The translations under genes and the position numbers were made by a program. The notes below the pieces were generated by a model. That model saw nothing but the letters and a program-made list of their open reading frames with translations. It had not been told where the DNA came from and made no database searches. A DNA stretch of 64,000 bases from Streptomyces sp. NBC_01231 (GTDB lineage: Bacteria; Actinomycetota; Actinomycetes; Streptomycetales; Streptomycetaceae), in NCBI GenBank assembly GCA_035999765.1, contig CP108521.1, positions 9,858,001 through 9,922,000 of the forward strand, in the 5' to 3' direction. Within the stretch, counting starts at the first letter, position 1, and each line of letters starts with the position of its first letter. This document shows positions 24,346-32,429 of the stretch, one piece after another.

Positions 24346-25206
24346 ATGCCCGAGGAACCCGTGGTGTCTGCCGAGGACCTGGACCTGGTGCTGTACGAGG
24401 TCGACGAGGACGGCGTGGCCACCGTCACCCTCAACCGGCCCGAGCGCAAGAACGCGTGGAGCATCCCCATGGAGCGCCGCTTCTTCGCGCTCCTCGACGA
24501 GGCCGCACACGACCCCGCCGTCAGGGTGGTGGTCATCACCGGGGCGGGCAGGGCGTTCTGTCCCGGGATGGACATGCAGCGGCTGGAGCAGAACTCGCAG
24601 CCGGGTGAGTCCCTCAACCTCCAGGCCCGTGTGCCCATGTACAGCCGGCGGAACATGCCGAAGCCGATGATCGCCGCCGTCAACGGCGCCTGCGCCGGTA
24701 TCGGACTGGTCCAGGCGCTCATCTGCGACATCCGGTTCGCCGCTCGCGGGGCCCGCTTCACCACCGCGTTCACCCGGCGCGGACTGGCCGGTGAGTACAA
24801 CCTGCCGTACGTGCTGCCGCGCGTCGTCGGCCTGGAGAACGCGCTCGACCTGCTGCTGTCCGGCCGTGTCTTCGACGCCGACGAGGCGAAGGACCTCGGC
24901 CTGGTCAGCCGCGTCGTGGAGCCCGAGGACCTGCTCGACGCCGCCCGCGCCTACGCCCGCGACATCGCCCGCAACTGCTCTCCGCGCGCCATGGCCGTCG
25001 TACGCCACCAGGTGTACGGCGACCTCGACCGCCCCTTCACCGACGCCCTCGCCCGCTCCTACTCCGCGATGGAGTTCTTCGCGGGCTCGCCGGACTTCCG
25101 CGAGGGCGTGGCGAGCTTCGTGGAGAAGCGGGAGCCCAAGTTCGAAGGCCTGCCGCCGGACTTCGACCCGGACGAGGCCACCCGCGACGCGTTCCTGCCG
25201 TACTGA
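24346..25206 (+). CDS. Enoyl-CoA hydratase/isomerase family (crotonase) 4
   Basis: 286 residues; ATG at 24346, 7 nt after GAGGAG. Crotonase motifs are GAGRAFCPGMDM and NGACAGIGLVQALICD, with Glu in RRGLAGEYNLP as the acidic candidate. It is a close paralogue of crotonase 5 (31033), sharing CPGMDM and NGACAGIG. Each is read from an operon linked to one AT-rich island. A hydratase or isomerase step is likely. Confidence 0.9.
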   Translation: MPEEPVVSAEDLDLVLYEVDEDGVATVTLNRPERKNAWSIPMERRFFALLDEAAHDPAVRVVVITGAGRAFCPGMDMQRLEQNSQPGESLNLQARVPMYSRRNMPKPMIAAVNGACAGIGLVQALICDIRFAARGARFTTAFTRRGLAGEYNLPYVLPRVVGLENALDLLLSGRVFDADEAKDLGLVSRVVEPEDLLDAARAYARDIARNCSPRAMAVVRHQVYGDLDRPFTDALARSYSAMEFFAGSPDFREGVASFVEKREPKFEGLPPDFDPDEATRDAFLPY

Positions 25207-25256
25207 CCTGCCGTAACGACCCGCCGTACCGACCCCATCGACCGAGGAGCACGACG

Positions 25257-25709
25257 ATGACAGGGCAGCCGTTCCCCGTCGAGGCCGGGCACATCATGAT
25301 GTTCGCCCGCGCCGTCGGCGACGAGAACCCGGCCTATCAGGGCGAGGCCGCGCTCGCACCGCCCACCTTCACCATGGCGAGCGCCCACTACGACCCGGAG
25401 TACCACCTGCGGCCGAAGCCGGACGAGGAGTGGTTCGGGTCCGGCCGCGGCCCCGGGGTGATGGGCGAGGGCGGCGGTGGGCTGCACGCCGAGCAGCACT
25501 TCGAGTACCACCGCCCGGTGCGCGCCGGCGAGACCCTCTACGCGCACAACAGCACCGGACGCAGCTGGGAGAAGCAGGGCCGCACCGGCCGGCTGCTGTT
25601 CAGCGAGCGCATCACCGAGTACCGGGACGCCGACGGTGAACCGGTCGTCAGCGCCATGACCGTGGCCGTCGTCCCCGAGGGCCCGGCAACCCCGAAGGAC
25701 GCCCGATGA
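25257..25709 (+). CDS. MaoC/FAS1-like dehydratase, non-catalytic-type subunit
   Basis: 150 residues with the FAS1-like dehydratase domain (FARAVGDENPAYQGE; APPTFTMASAHYDPEY; HAEQHFEYHRPVRAGETL). The hydratase His is replaced by Tyr (ENPAY), so this is the structural half of a heteromeric double-hotdog enzyme. The next gene carries an intact site. The pair resembles HadA-HadB and ChsH1-ChsH2 organisation. Ends overlap by 4 bp. Confidence 0.87.
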   Translation: MTGQPFPVEAGHIMMFARAVGDENPAYQGEAALAPPTFTMASAHYDPEYHLRPKPDEEWFGSGRGPGVMGEGGGGLHAEQHFEYHRPVRAGETLYAHNSTGRSWEKQGRTGRLLFSERITEYRDADGEPVVSAMTVAVVPEGPATPKDAR

Positions 25710-26128
25710 GCCTGAGCCCGGACGACATCAAGGTCGGCGAGATGCGCGAGAGCGTCCTCGTCGACGACCTGAAGCGCACCCGGATCGTGCAGTACGCGGG
25801 CGCCTCCGGCGACTTCAACCCGCTGCACACCGACGAGAGGTTCGCCGTCGAGGCCGCCGGATATCCCGGCGTCTTCGCCCACGGCATGCTGACGATGGGC
25901 ATGACCGGCCGGGTCCTCACCGACTGGGTCGGCCCCGAAGCGCTGCTGCGCTACGGCGTGCGCTTCAAGGCCCAGGTCTGGCCCGGCGACACGTTGACGG
26001 CCACGGCCACCGTCGAGTCGATCGAGGACACACCGACCGGACCGGTCGCCCAGTTCTCCGTCCGCACGCTCAACCAGGACGGCGTCGAGGTGGTCACCGG
26101 CACCGCGACGGCCCGACTGGAGCCCTGA
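25706..26128 (+). CDS. MaoC-like (R)-enoyl-CoA hydratase, catalytic subunit
   Basis: 140 residues. The hydratase-2 motif is intact: GDFNPLHTD with Asp and His, then GVFAHGMLTMGMTGRVLTDW. With the upstream subunit it should hydrate a 2-enoyl-CoA to the 3-hydroxyacyl-CoA. In sterol side-chain degradation this feeds the Ltp/DUF35 aldolase, for which 4663 and 5811 are candidates. Confidence 0.9.
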   Translation: MSLSPDDIKVGEMRESVLVDDLKRTRIVQYAGASGDFNPLHTDERFAVEAAGYPGVFAHGMLTMGMTGRVLTDWVGPEALLRYGVRFKAQVWPGDTLTATATVESIEDTPTGPVAQFSVRTLNQDGVEVVTGTATARLEP

Positions 26129-26132
26129 ACCG

Positions 26133-27599
26133 GTGGGCGCCGCGCAGGATCCCGGGACGGCAGCCACCTGGACCGCCATGGTGAGCCGCGCGTACGACCA
26201 CGCCCGCCCCGCCGTCCGGTTCGGTGACCTGACCTGGAGCGGACACGAACTCCTCGACCGGGCGGGCGGCATGGCCGACTGGCTGGACACGCTCGATCTG
26301 GAGCCCGGCGCACCGGTCCCCGCGCTCGTCGCCACCTCCGCCGACGCGCTCGCCCTGGTGATCGGCGGCGCCGGGTCCCATCACCCGCTCGCCCCGCTCG
26401 GCGTCCGCATGACCCCGTACGAGATCGCCGCCGTGGTCGAGGGCATCCACAGCCACGTCCTGGTGGTACAGCACGAGTTCGCCGAACTCGGCAGGCAGGT
26501 CGCCGAGCTGTCCGGGCGACGGGTCGAGGTCCTGCCCGAACCGCGCGGCAGTACACGTGCGTTGACCGCCGAGCCCGACGAACTCGCCGCCGTCCTGCAC
26601 ACCTCCGGGACCACCGGCCGGCCCAAACCCGTCCTCATGACCCAGCGACGGCTGGCCGCCCGCGCGCGGGTCAACGGTCGGCTCTGCGCACTCGACCCCG
26701 AAAGCTTCTACGGCGGCAGCGCGCCCTTCCACCACATCGCGGGCCTGGGCAACATCGCCGTCGCCCTCGCCGCCGGCGCACTCGTCACCGGGCTGCCCCG
26801 CTTCACCGTCGAGGGCTGGGCCCGGCTGCGGGACCTCGGCACCACGCACACCAGCATGGTCCCGGCGATGCTGGAGACCCTGCACGCGGCCGGACAGGCC
26901 CGCCACGAAACGCTGCGCGTCCTTCAGTACGGCGGCGCGCCCGTCCGCCCGGGCACCCTGCGACGGACGTACGAGGCGATGCCCGGCGTCCGCATGCTCA
27001 ACATGTTCGGCCAGACCGAGGGCTCGCCGATCAGCGTGCTCACCCCCGAGGACCACCGGGAGGCGGTCGCCGGACGGACCGAGCTGCTGGAGTCCGTGGG
27101 GCGGCCCGCCCCCGGGGTCGAGATCAGGGTCGACGACGCCGGGCCGGACGGCGTCGGCGAGATCCACGCCCGAGCCGACCACCTCTTCCGGCTCGACGCC
27201 GACGGCTGGCTGCACAGCGGCGACCTGGGCCGGGTGGCCGAGGACGGCTATCTCTACCTCCTCGGCCGCCGCACCGACATGATCATCCGCGGTGGTGAGA
27301 ACGTCCACCCGCTGGAGGTCGAGACGGTCCTGGCCTCGTGCCCCGGCGTGTCGGACGTGGCCGTCACCGGCGTTCCCGACGAGCGGCTCGGCCAGACCGT
27401 CGTCGCCTTCGTCGTACCGGCCGATCCCGACGCCCCGCCGGAACCGGCGGTTCTCAGGAGCCACACCCGCGCCCGGCTGTCCGGGTTCAAGGTCCCCGTC
27501 CGCTGGTGGTTCGTGACCGACCTGCCGCGCAACGCCAACGGCAAGGTCGTACGCCGCCGGTTGCGGGAGCCGCACGAAGGAGGAACGCGTGACGCCTGA
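26133..27599 (+). CDS. Acyl-CoA synthetase (AMP-forming ligase)
   Basis: 488 residues. The A3 loop HTSGTTGRPKPVLMT starts near residue 156 and keeps Thr/Ser/Lys with Pro in place of the last Gly. FGQTEGSP, GWLHSGDLGRVAEDGYLYLLGRRTDMIIRGGENVHP and the C-terminal RNANGKVVRR with its lysine are all present. It looks fully active, unlike the homologue at 3084. GTG start 5 nt after the hydratase stop. It would activate the pathway acid with ATP and CoA. Its end overlaps the next gene by 11 bp. Confidence 0.92.
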   Translation: MGAAQDPGTAATWTAMVSRAYDHARPAVRFGDLTWSGHELLDRAGGMADWLDTLDLEPGAPVPALVATSADALALVIGGAGSHHPLAPLGVRMTPYEIAAVVEGIHSHVLVVQHEFAELGRQVAELSGRRVEVLPEPRGSTRALTAEPDELAAVLHTSGTTGRPKPVLMTQRRLAARARVNGRLCALDPESFYGGSAPFHHIAGLGNIAVALAAGALVTGLPRFTVEGWARLRDLGTTHTSMVPAMLETLHAAGQARHETLRVLQYGGAPVRPGTLRRTYEAMPGVRMLNMFGQTEGSPISVLTPEDHREAVAGRTELLESVGRPAPGVEIRVDDAGPDGVGEIHARADHLFRLDADGWLHSGDLGRVAEDGYLYLLGRRTDMIIRGGENVHPLEVETVLASCPGVSDVAVTGVPDERLGQTVVAFVVPADPDAPPEPAVLRSHTRARLSGFKVPVRWWFVTDLPRNANGKVVRRRLREPHEGGTRDA

Positions 27600-28716
27600 C
27601 CACTCGGTCGTCGACCCGGAGAGCGTGGGTGTCGACCCGCACCGGCTGGACGTCCTTCTGCGCAGGATCCGCCTCGAGGTCGAGCACGGACCGCTGCCGT
27701 CCGCGCAGGTCGCGGTCGCCCGCGGCGGTCGGCTCGTGGCGTTCGAGACCTGGGGCGCGGCCGCATCGGACACCCGGTACGTCCTGCAGTCCGTCGGCCG
27801 GTCCATCGTGGCGGGCGTGGTGTGGAAGCTGATCGGCGAGGGGCTGCTGGACCTGGACGAGCGGGTCGCCGCGATCATCCCGGAGTTCGCGCCGAACGGG
27901 AAGGACACGGTGACCGTCGAGCAGGTGCTCACACACACCGCCGGCTTCCCCTTCGCGCCGCTCGGGTACCCGAAGATGCTGGACCGCGAGCAGCGGCTGG
28001 CCGCCTTCGACCGCTGGCGGCTCGACTACCCGCCGGGCAGCCGCTTCCAGTTCCATCTCACCTCGGCCGCCTGGCTGATCGCCGAGATCGTCGAACGGCG
28101 TACGGGCCTGGCCTTCGCCGACTATCTGCGCCGTCGGATCACCCAGCCGCTCGGCCTGTCCTCGATCGAACTCGGCGTCCCGGTCGACCGGCAGCCCGGC
28201 ACCGTCGCCCCGATGACCGCCACCGACCGCACGAGCGACGACCAGGAGGCCGACCCCTGGGGCCCCTGGTATCTGTCCGACCCACGCGTCCTCGCGGCCG
28301 GGGAGCCCAGCCACGCCCTGGTCGGCACGGCCGCCGACGTCGCCCTGTACTTCCAGGCCCTGGAGCACTCGGGACTGTGGAAGCCTCAGGCGGTGGCGGA
28401 GGGCACCCGGATCCGGCTGACCGAGCACCCGCACGGCGAACAGATCTACGGGGGCGGCTCCAACCGCCGTACCAGCATGGGTCTGTTCGTCACGGTGGCC
28501 GGCCCCGACGCGGGCAGTAACCTGCCGTCCACCGGCTCGCCCGCCCTCTTCGGCAGCGCCGGGGCCGCCTACCAACTGGGCTTCATGGACCCTCGGACCG
28601 GCCTGTCCTTCGCCTGCCTGAGCAACGGCTACCCGCTCGCCGGCTACGACCACTCGCGACGCGGCACGGCGCTGCTGACGAACCTGGCGAACCTGGCGGC
28701 CGACCTCACCGACTGA
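27589..28716 (+). CDS. Serine beta-lactamase-fold protein lacking catalytic Lys and Tyr
   Basis: 375 residues, class C beta-lactamase/esterase-like fold, GTG start after AAGGAGG. The SxxK motif reads S68-V-G-R71, so the lysine is Arg. The YxN motif region, normally FSYSNTGY, reads FQFHLTSAAW, so the tyrosine base is lost. The remaining fold markers (LIGEGLLDLDERV, VEQVLTHTAGFPF, PPGSRF, YLRRRITQPLGLSS, FGSAGAAYQLGFMDP) are well kept. No signal peptide is seen, so it is cytoplasmic. It is translated with the acyl-CoA synthetase. It may be a modified esterase or thioesterase, or a non-catalytic binding protein. Confidence 0.82.
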   Translation: MTPDHSVVDPESVGVDPHRLDVLLRRIRLEVEHGPLPSAQVAVARGGRLVAFETWGAAASDTRYVLQSVGRSIVAGVVWKLIGEGLLDLDERVAAIIPEFAPNGKDTVTVEQVLTHTAGFPFAPLGYPKMLDREQRLAAFDRWRLDYPPGSRFQFHLTSAAWLIAEIVERRTGLAFADYLRRRITQPLGLSSIELGVPVDRQPGTVAPMTATDRTSDDQEADPWGPWYLSDPRVLAAGEPSHALVGTAADVALYFQALEHSGLWKPQAVAEGTRIRLTEHPHGEQIYGGGSNRRTSMGLFVTVAGPDAGSNLPSTGSPALFGSAGAAYQLGFMDPRTGLSFACLSNGYPLAGYDHSRRGTALLTNLANLAADLTD

Positions 28717-28744
28717 GGGGCGGACCCGTATCGGGCCCGCCCCT
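28716..28744. terminator. Bidirectional terminator
   Basis: AGGGGCGG-A-CCCG-TAT-CGGG-C-CCGCCCCT forms a 12-bp stem with one internal mismatch and a 3-nt loop. It lies right at the end of the beta-lactamase-fold gene and before the convergent amidohydrolase end, so it can serve both strands. Confidence 0.75.
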
Positions 28745-28761
28745 CTTCACGTCCCTTTCGC

Positions 28762-29943
28762 TCAGCGGCTGATCAGCTGCTGGGCGTTGTTGTACATGAT
28801 GTCGTCCTGGACCGACTCGTCGAGTTCCGCGAGGAGCTTGCGGTAGTCGGCCGGGTTGGCGATGCCCTCCGCGTGCGGGAAGTCGGAGCCCATCACGATG
28901 GACTCGTGGTACCCGAGGCGCTTGACCAGGCTCGGGATGTCGTCCTCCGGGTAGGGCACCACACGCACGTGCTTGCGGAAGATCTGGCTGGGACGCTCGT
29001 CCAACTGGCCGCCGAGCCACGGACCGTTGCGGCCCATACCCCGGCTCTTGTCCATGTGGCGCACGAAGTGCGGCACCCACTCGGCGCCGAACTCGGACAC
29101 CAGGACGTTGATGTCGGGGAAGCGGCCGAAGAGGTTGTCGAAGATCAGCGCGGACAGCGTCTCCTCGATCGGGCGCTGACCGTAGGTGTTCATCCACTGC
29201 CACGCGGACATCCGGAAGTGGATGGGGTTCGGGTCGTGGCCCCAGGCCGGGGCGACCTTCGAGTTGTAGTAGAACTCGCTGATGTGGTAGCAGACGCTGG
29301 CCTTGGCCTCGTTGACCAGCTTCCAGAACGGGTCGAAGTACGGGTCACCGGGGGAGCGGCCGTACTGCGGGCCGGTCGGCAGCATGATGAACCGGGCGCC
29401 CTGCTCCAGGACGTACTCCAGCTCCTTGACCGCGCTGTCCAGATCGCGCAGGGACAGCAGCGCGGGAGCGTAGATACGGCCCTGGTGGTTGAAGCCCCAG
29501 ACCTCGTTCATGTACCGGTTGAAGGAGTGGTAGTTGGCGTAGAGCGGCTCGACGCCCTTCACGTACTCCTCAGCCACCAGCGCCCAGCCGCCCGGGTAGA
29601 TGATCGTCTGGTCCAGGCCCTGCTCGTCCATGACGCGCAGCCGGGCCTCGCGGTTCTGGTACGACTCGTGCATCGGCTCGAACTGGTACGTCTCCTCGGG
29701 GTTGCCCGAGGCCATCGCCTTGAGCATCTCCTTCAGCGAGCCGGGACGGTAGACCTGCCCGAACTCCGGTTCCAGGCAGACGACGATCCGGTCCCCGGCG
29801 AGGATCACCTCCCGCCCGTCCGGCAGGGTCACCGGTGCGACCGCCGCACCGAGGAACTCCTTCGGGAGGTAGCGGGTGAAGGAGTCCCGCTCCTCGTACA
29901 TGTGCTGGTCGCAGTCGAAGATGCGCTTGCGCTGTTCGGCCAT
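28762..29943 (-). CDS. Amidohydrolase-superfamily protein (ACMSD-like)
   Basis: 393 residues from the ATG at 29941-29943, which has GGAGG 8 nt upstream. It is a metal-dependent TIM-barrel protein: FDCDQHMYEE gives the first metal motif, CYHISEF a His, and GSDFPHAEG the conserved Asp. Relatives decarboxylate or hydrolyse small acids and CoA-pathway intermediates. It is monocistronic, under island h, divergent from nothing and followed by a terminator. The substrate is not predictable. Confidence 0.88.
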   Translation of the reverse strand: MAEQRKRIFDCDQHMYEERDSFTRYLPKEFLGAAVAPVTLPDGREVILAGDRIVVCLEPEFGQVYRPGSLKEMLKAMASGNPEETYQFEPMHESYQNREARLRVMDEQGLDQTIIYPGGWALVAEEYVKGVEPLYANYHSFNRYMNEVWGFNHQGRIYAPALLSLRDLDSAVKELEYVLEQGARFIMLPTGPQYGRSPGDPYFDPFWKLVNEAKASVCYHISEFYYNSKVAPAWGHDPNPIHFRMSAWQWMNTYGQRPIEETLSALIFDNLFGRFPDINVLVSEFGAEWVPHFVRHMDKSRGMGRNGPWLGGQLDERPSQIFRKHVRVVPYPEDDIPSLVKRLGYHESIVMGSDFPHAEGIANPADYRKLLAELDESVQDDIMYNNAQQLISR

Positions 29944-29982
29944 GGCCGTCGCCTCCGGACCCCGGGGTCTGATCATTACGCT

Positions 29983-30015
29983 TATTCAGTACGCCTTCTA
30001 TAATTATCTAACTGT
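29983..30015 (-). promoter_or_regulatory. Promoter/operator island h before the amidohydrolase
   Basis: TATTCAGT (29983-29990) and TATAATTATCTAACTGT (29999-30015) reproduce island g exactly, with the same spacing. On the minus strand this is ACAGTTAGATAATTATA about 56-72 bp before the start codon. Flanks differ, so selection has kept the motif. Confidence 0.72.
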
Positions 30016-30058
30016 TTATAGAGCGCAAGGGGTCAGGGCGAAGTGCGGTGCGGCCGGG

Positions 30059-30862
30059 TCAGTCGAGGAGTTCGAGCACCGTCTTGGGTCCGGCGGCGTT
30101 CACCACGTCGTCGGCGCTGGAGATGTGCCGCTGCCACAGCTTCTCGGCCTCGTCGGCCTTGCCGGACTCGATCAGGCCGACCATCCGCACATGCGCCCGG
30201 TGCCCCTTGAGGGCCTGTGCCTTCTGGGTCTCGGCATCGGTGGCGGCCGCGGTGTACGAGGCGTTGGCCCGGTCGATGATGGTGCGCAGCATCCCGCACA
30301 GCAGGATCAGGGTCTGGTTGCCGGTGAGTTCGACCAGGAGGGCGTGGAAGGTGTCCTGCGCTTCGACCAGGGCGAGCGGGTCGTCCAGGACAGACTTCTC
30401 CGCGGCCACCGCGTCGCGCAGCCGCTTGATGTCGTCGGCCGTGTGCTTGACGGCGAGCTGGCGGGCGCAGGGCGGCTCGATGAGGGCCGCCGCGCGGTAG
30501 ATGTCGCCCAGGGTGGCGCCCCGGTACTCGAGGATCAGGCCGGCGAAGCGGGCGGCCACATCGGCGTCGGGGGCGCTCACCCGGGCGCCACCGTGGGCGC
30601 CGCGGCGCACCGTGATCAGGGACTCCGACTCCAGTACCCGGAAGGCCTCGCGCAGGGTCGGCCGCGAGATGCCGAACTGCTCCATCAGCCCCGACTCCGG
30701 CGGCAGCGCGTCGTCGGGCTTCAGTTCGCCCCGTACGATCTGGCGGCGCAGGTGCGCGGCGACCAGCTCGGCGGTCTTCGGTACCCGCACCTGGCGTCCG
30801 ACGCGGCTGCGGGAGGGGGCGGGTACGGTCGCCGCTTCTGCTGCGCGGGCTGCCTCGGCCAC
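30059..30862 (-). CDS. FadR-subfamily GntR transcriptional regulator 2
   Basis: 267 residues, GTG start behind GAGGAG. The winged helix has AELVAAHLRRQIVRGEL and SRPTLREAFRVLESES, nearly the same as regulator 1 at 10290, followed by an FCD domain (AQDTFHALLVELTGNQT). The N-terminal 25 residues are Ala-rich and unlike regulator 1. It is divergent from crotonase 5; its own start is close to ATATAGCAAAATGAATCG, which resembles the palindrome at 30981. It probably represses the catabolic island until an acyl-CoA appears. Confidence 0.93.
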   Translation of the reverse strand: MAEAARAAEAATVPAPSRSRVGRQVRVPKTAELVAAHLRRQIVRGELKPDDALPPESGLMEQFGISRPTLREAFRVLESESLITVRRGAHGGARVSAPDADVAARFAGLILEYRGATLGDIYRAAALIEPPCARQLAVKHTADDIKRLRDAVAAEKSVLDDPLALVEAQDTFHALLVELTGNQTLILLCGMLRTIIDRANASYTAAATDAETQKAQALKGHRAHVRMVGLIESGKADEAEKLWQRHISSADDVVNAAGPKTVLELLD

Positions 30863-30874
30863 GGGGTCTCCTCA

Positions 30875-30899
30875 TATAGCAAAATGAATCGTCTTAGTG
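30875..30899 (-). promoter_or_regulatory. AT-rich island l at the gntR2 start
   Basis: ATATAGCAAAATGAATCG lies only about 13 bp upstream of the GTG of gntR2. It shares GATTCAT (reverse strand) with the palindrome at 30981-30995. It may be the -10 region and an autoregulatory site. Confidence 0.45.
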
Positions 30900-30980
30900 C
30901 ATGGAGGGTACCAGGTCAAGGGGTGAGTGATCTTCCCTTTGGCGGCATCCGATCTGGTGCCCGACTCGCCTTCTGGTATA

Positions 30981-30999
30981 TAGATGATTCATCTATCTA
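30981..30999 (+). promoter_or_regulatory. Palindromic operator i before crotonase 5
   Basis: TAGATGA-T-TCATCTA (30981-30995) is a perfect palindrome with a single central base. It overlaps TATCTA (30994-30999), the same -10-like box as in islands b and j. It sits 34 bp before the ATG at 31033 and about 120 bp from gntR2, so it is a good candidate GntR operator. Confidence 0.65.
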
Positions 31000-31032
31000 T
31001 TAGGCGCCAACAGCTCCGTGGGAGTGACCTCG

Positions 31033-31860
31033 ATGACCGAGAACCCGACCCCGGTGATCCTCACCGAGCACACCGACGACGGGGTCATGCTGCTCACCCT
31101 GAACCGGCCCGACCGGCACAACGCCTGGACGCTGGAGATGGAGCTGCTCTACAACGAGCTGTTCGACCGGGCCGAGGCGGATCCGCGGGTACGGGCCGTG
31201 GTGCTCACCGGCGCCGGGCGCAGTTTCTGCCCGGGGATGGACATGAGCGTGCTGGACGGGGCGTCGTCCGGCGCCCGCCCGTGGCCCACCGACCAACTGC
31301 CTCCGCGTACCCGCCCCATGTCCTTCCCGAAGCCCGTGGTGGCGGCCGTCAACGGCGCCTGTGCCGGCATCGGGTTCAACCAGGCGCTGATGTGCGACGT
31401 CCGGTTCGCCGTCCCGCTCGCCAAGTTCGCCGCCGCCTTCAGCGCCCGCGGGCTGGTGGCCGAGGACGGCGTGTCCTGGCTCCTGCCCCGGCTGGTCGGC
31501 TACGGCAACGCGAGTGACCTGCTGCTGTCCTCGCGCCGGATCACCGGGACGGAGGCCCTGGCGATGGGCCTGGTCAACCGACTGGTCGAGCCGGAGGAAC
31601 TCCTGCCGACGGCGCTTGCCTACGCGAGGGAACTGGCCCGGTCGGCCAGCCCGTACGCGATGTCCCTCATCAAGCGGCAGCTCGCCGACGACCAGGCACG
31701 GACCTTCACCGAGAGCAGCGAGCACGCGGCCGCCCTCCTGGCCACCGCGAAACGGGCCCCGGACTACCGCGAGGGCGTGCGCAGTTTCATCGAACGCCGG
31801 CCGCCGGAGTTCGCGGGTCTGGGCGAGGCCACGTCCGCACTCGAGGAGGCCACGTCGTGA
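31033..31860 (+). CDS. Enoyl-CoA hydratase/isomerase family (crotonase) 5
   Basis: 275 residues; ATG at 31033, 8 nt after GGGAG, preferred over GTG 31018. Motifs are GAGRSFCPGMDMSVLDG and NGACAGIGFNQALMCD, with Glu in RGLVAEDGVSW as candidate acid. It is a paralogue of crotonase 4. It is translationally coupled to the DUF2889 gene (4-bp overlap) and divergent from gntR2, so it is a probable direct target. Confidence 0.9.
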   Translation: MTENPTPVILTEHTDDGVMLLTLNRPDRHNAWTLEMELLYNELFDRAEADPRVRAVVLTGAGRSFCPGMDMSVLDGASSGARPWPTDQLPPRTRPMSFPKPVVAAVNGACAGIGFNQALMCDVRFAVPLAKFAAAFSARGLVAEDGVSWLLPRLVGYGNASDLLLSSRRITGTEALAMGLVNRLVEPEELLPTALAYARELARSASPYAMSLIKRQLADDQARTFTESSEHAAALLATAKRAPDYREGVRSFIERRPPEFAGLGEATSALEEATS

Positions 31861-32429
31861 CCCGCCCCGAACTCCCGCTGCACCGCCGTACGATCACCGT
31901 CCGCGCGTACCAGGAGCCCGATGACGAGCTCTCGGTGGAGGCGGAACTGCGCGACGAACGGCCTTGGGAGGAGCCACCGGGAGGGGTGGTGCACCGGATG
32001 GTGCTCGCGGTGCGGATCCGTCTGGCCGACATGGTCGTCGTGGCCGCCGAGGCCGACATGGGGACCTTCCCGCACGCCGAGTGCCCGCTGATCGCCCCGG
32101 CCTTCGAAGGCCTGGTCGGGATGAGCGTCGCCGCCGGATACAACCGGGCGATCCAGGAGCGGTTCCGCGGGGTCTCCGGCTGTACGCACCTGTACGAGCT
32201 GGCCCGTGTCCTTGGTCCCGCGGTCATACAGGCCGCCATCTCGGCGGGAGCGTCGCGTCGTGCCGGCGGCGCTGAGACCCACAACCCGCGGGCCACCGCC
32301 GGAGTGATGAACAGCTGCCACATCTGGGCACCGGACGGAGTGGGCCTGCGGAAACTCGACGCGGGCTGGCGCCCGGGGACCGGCCCACGTCCGGTACCCG
32401 AGCTCAAGACCTTCGAGGGCGCCGACTAG
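31857..32429 (+). CDS. DUF2889 protein
   Basis: 190 residues. The family pattern is visible: LHRRTITVRAYQEPDDELSVEAELRDERPW, HRMVLAVRIRLADMVVVAAEADM, then AGYNRAIQERFRGVSGCTHLYELARVLGPAVIQA. No catalytic motif is known to me for this family; the conserved Cys-Thr-His in SGCTHL and the later His/Cys (NSCHIW) could bind metal or a thioester. Coupling to crotonase 5 points to acyl-CoA metabolism. Its 3' end overlaps the convergent flotillin gene by 4 bp. Confidence 0.85.
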   Translation: MTRPELPLHRRTITVRAYQEPDDELSVEAELRDERPWEEPPGGVVHRMVLAVRIRLADMVVVAAEADMGTFPHAECPLIAPAFEGLVGMSVAAGYNRAIQERFRGVSGCTHLYELARVLGPAVIQAAISAGASRRAGGAETHNPRATAGVMNSCHIWAPDGVGLRKLDAGWRPGTGPRPVPELKTFEGAD

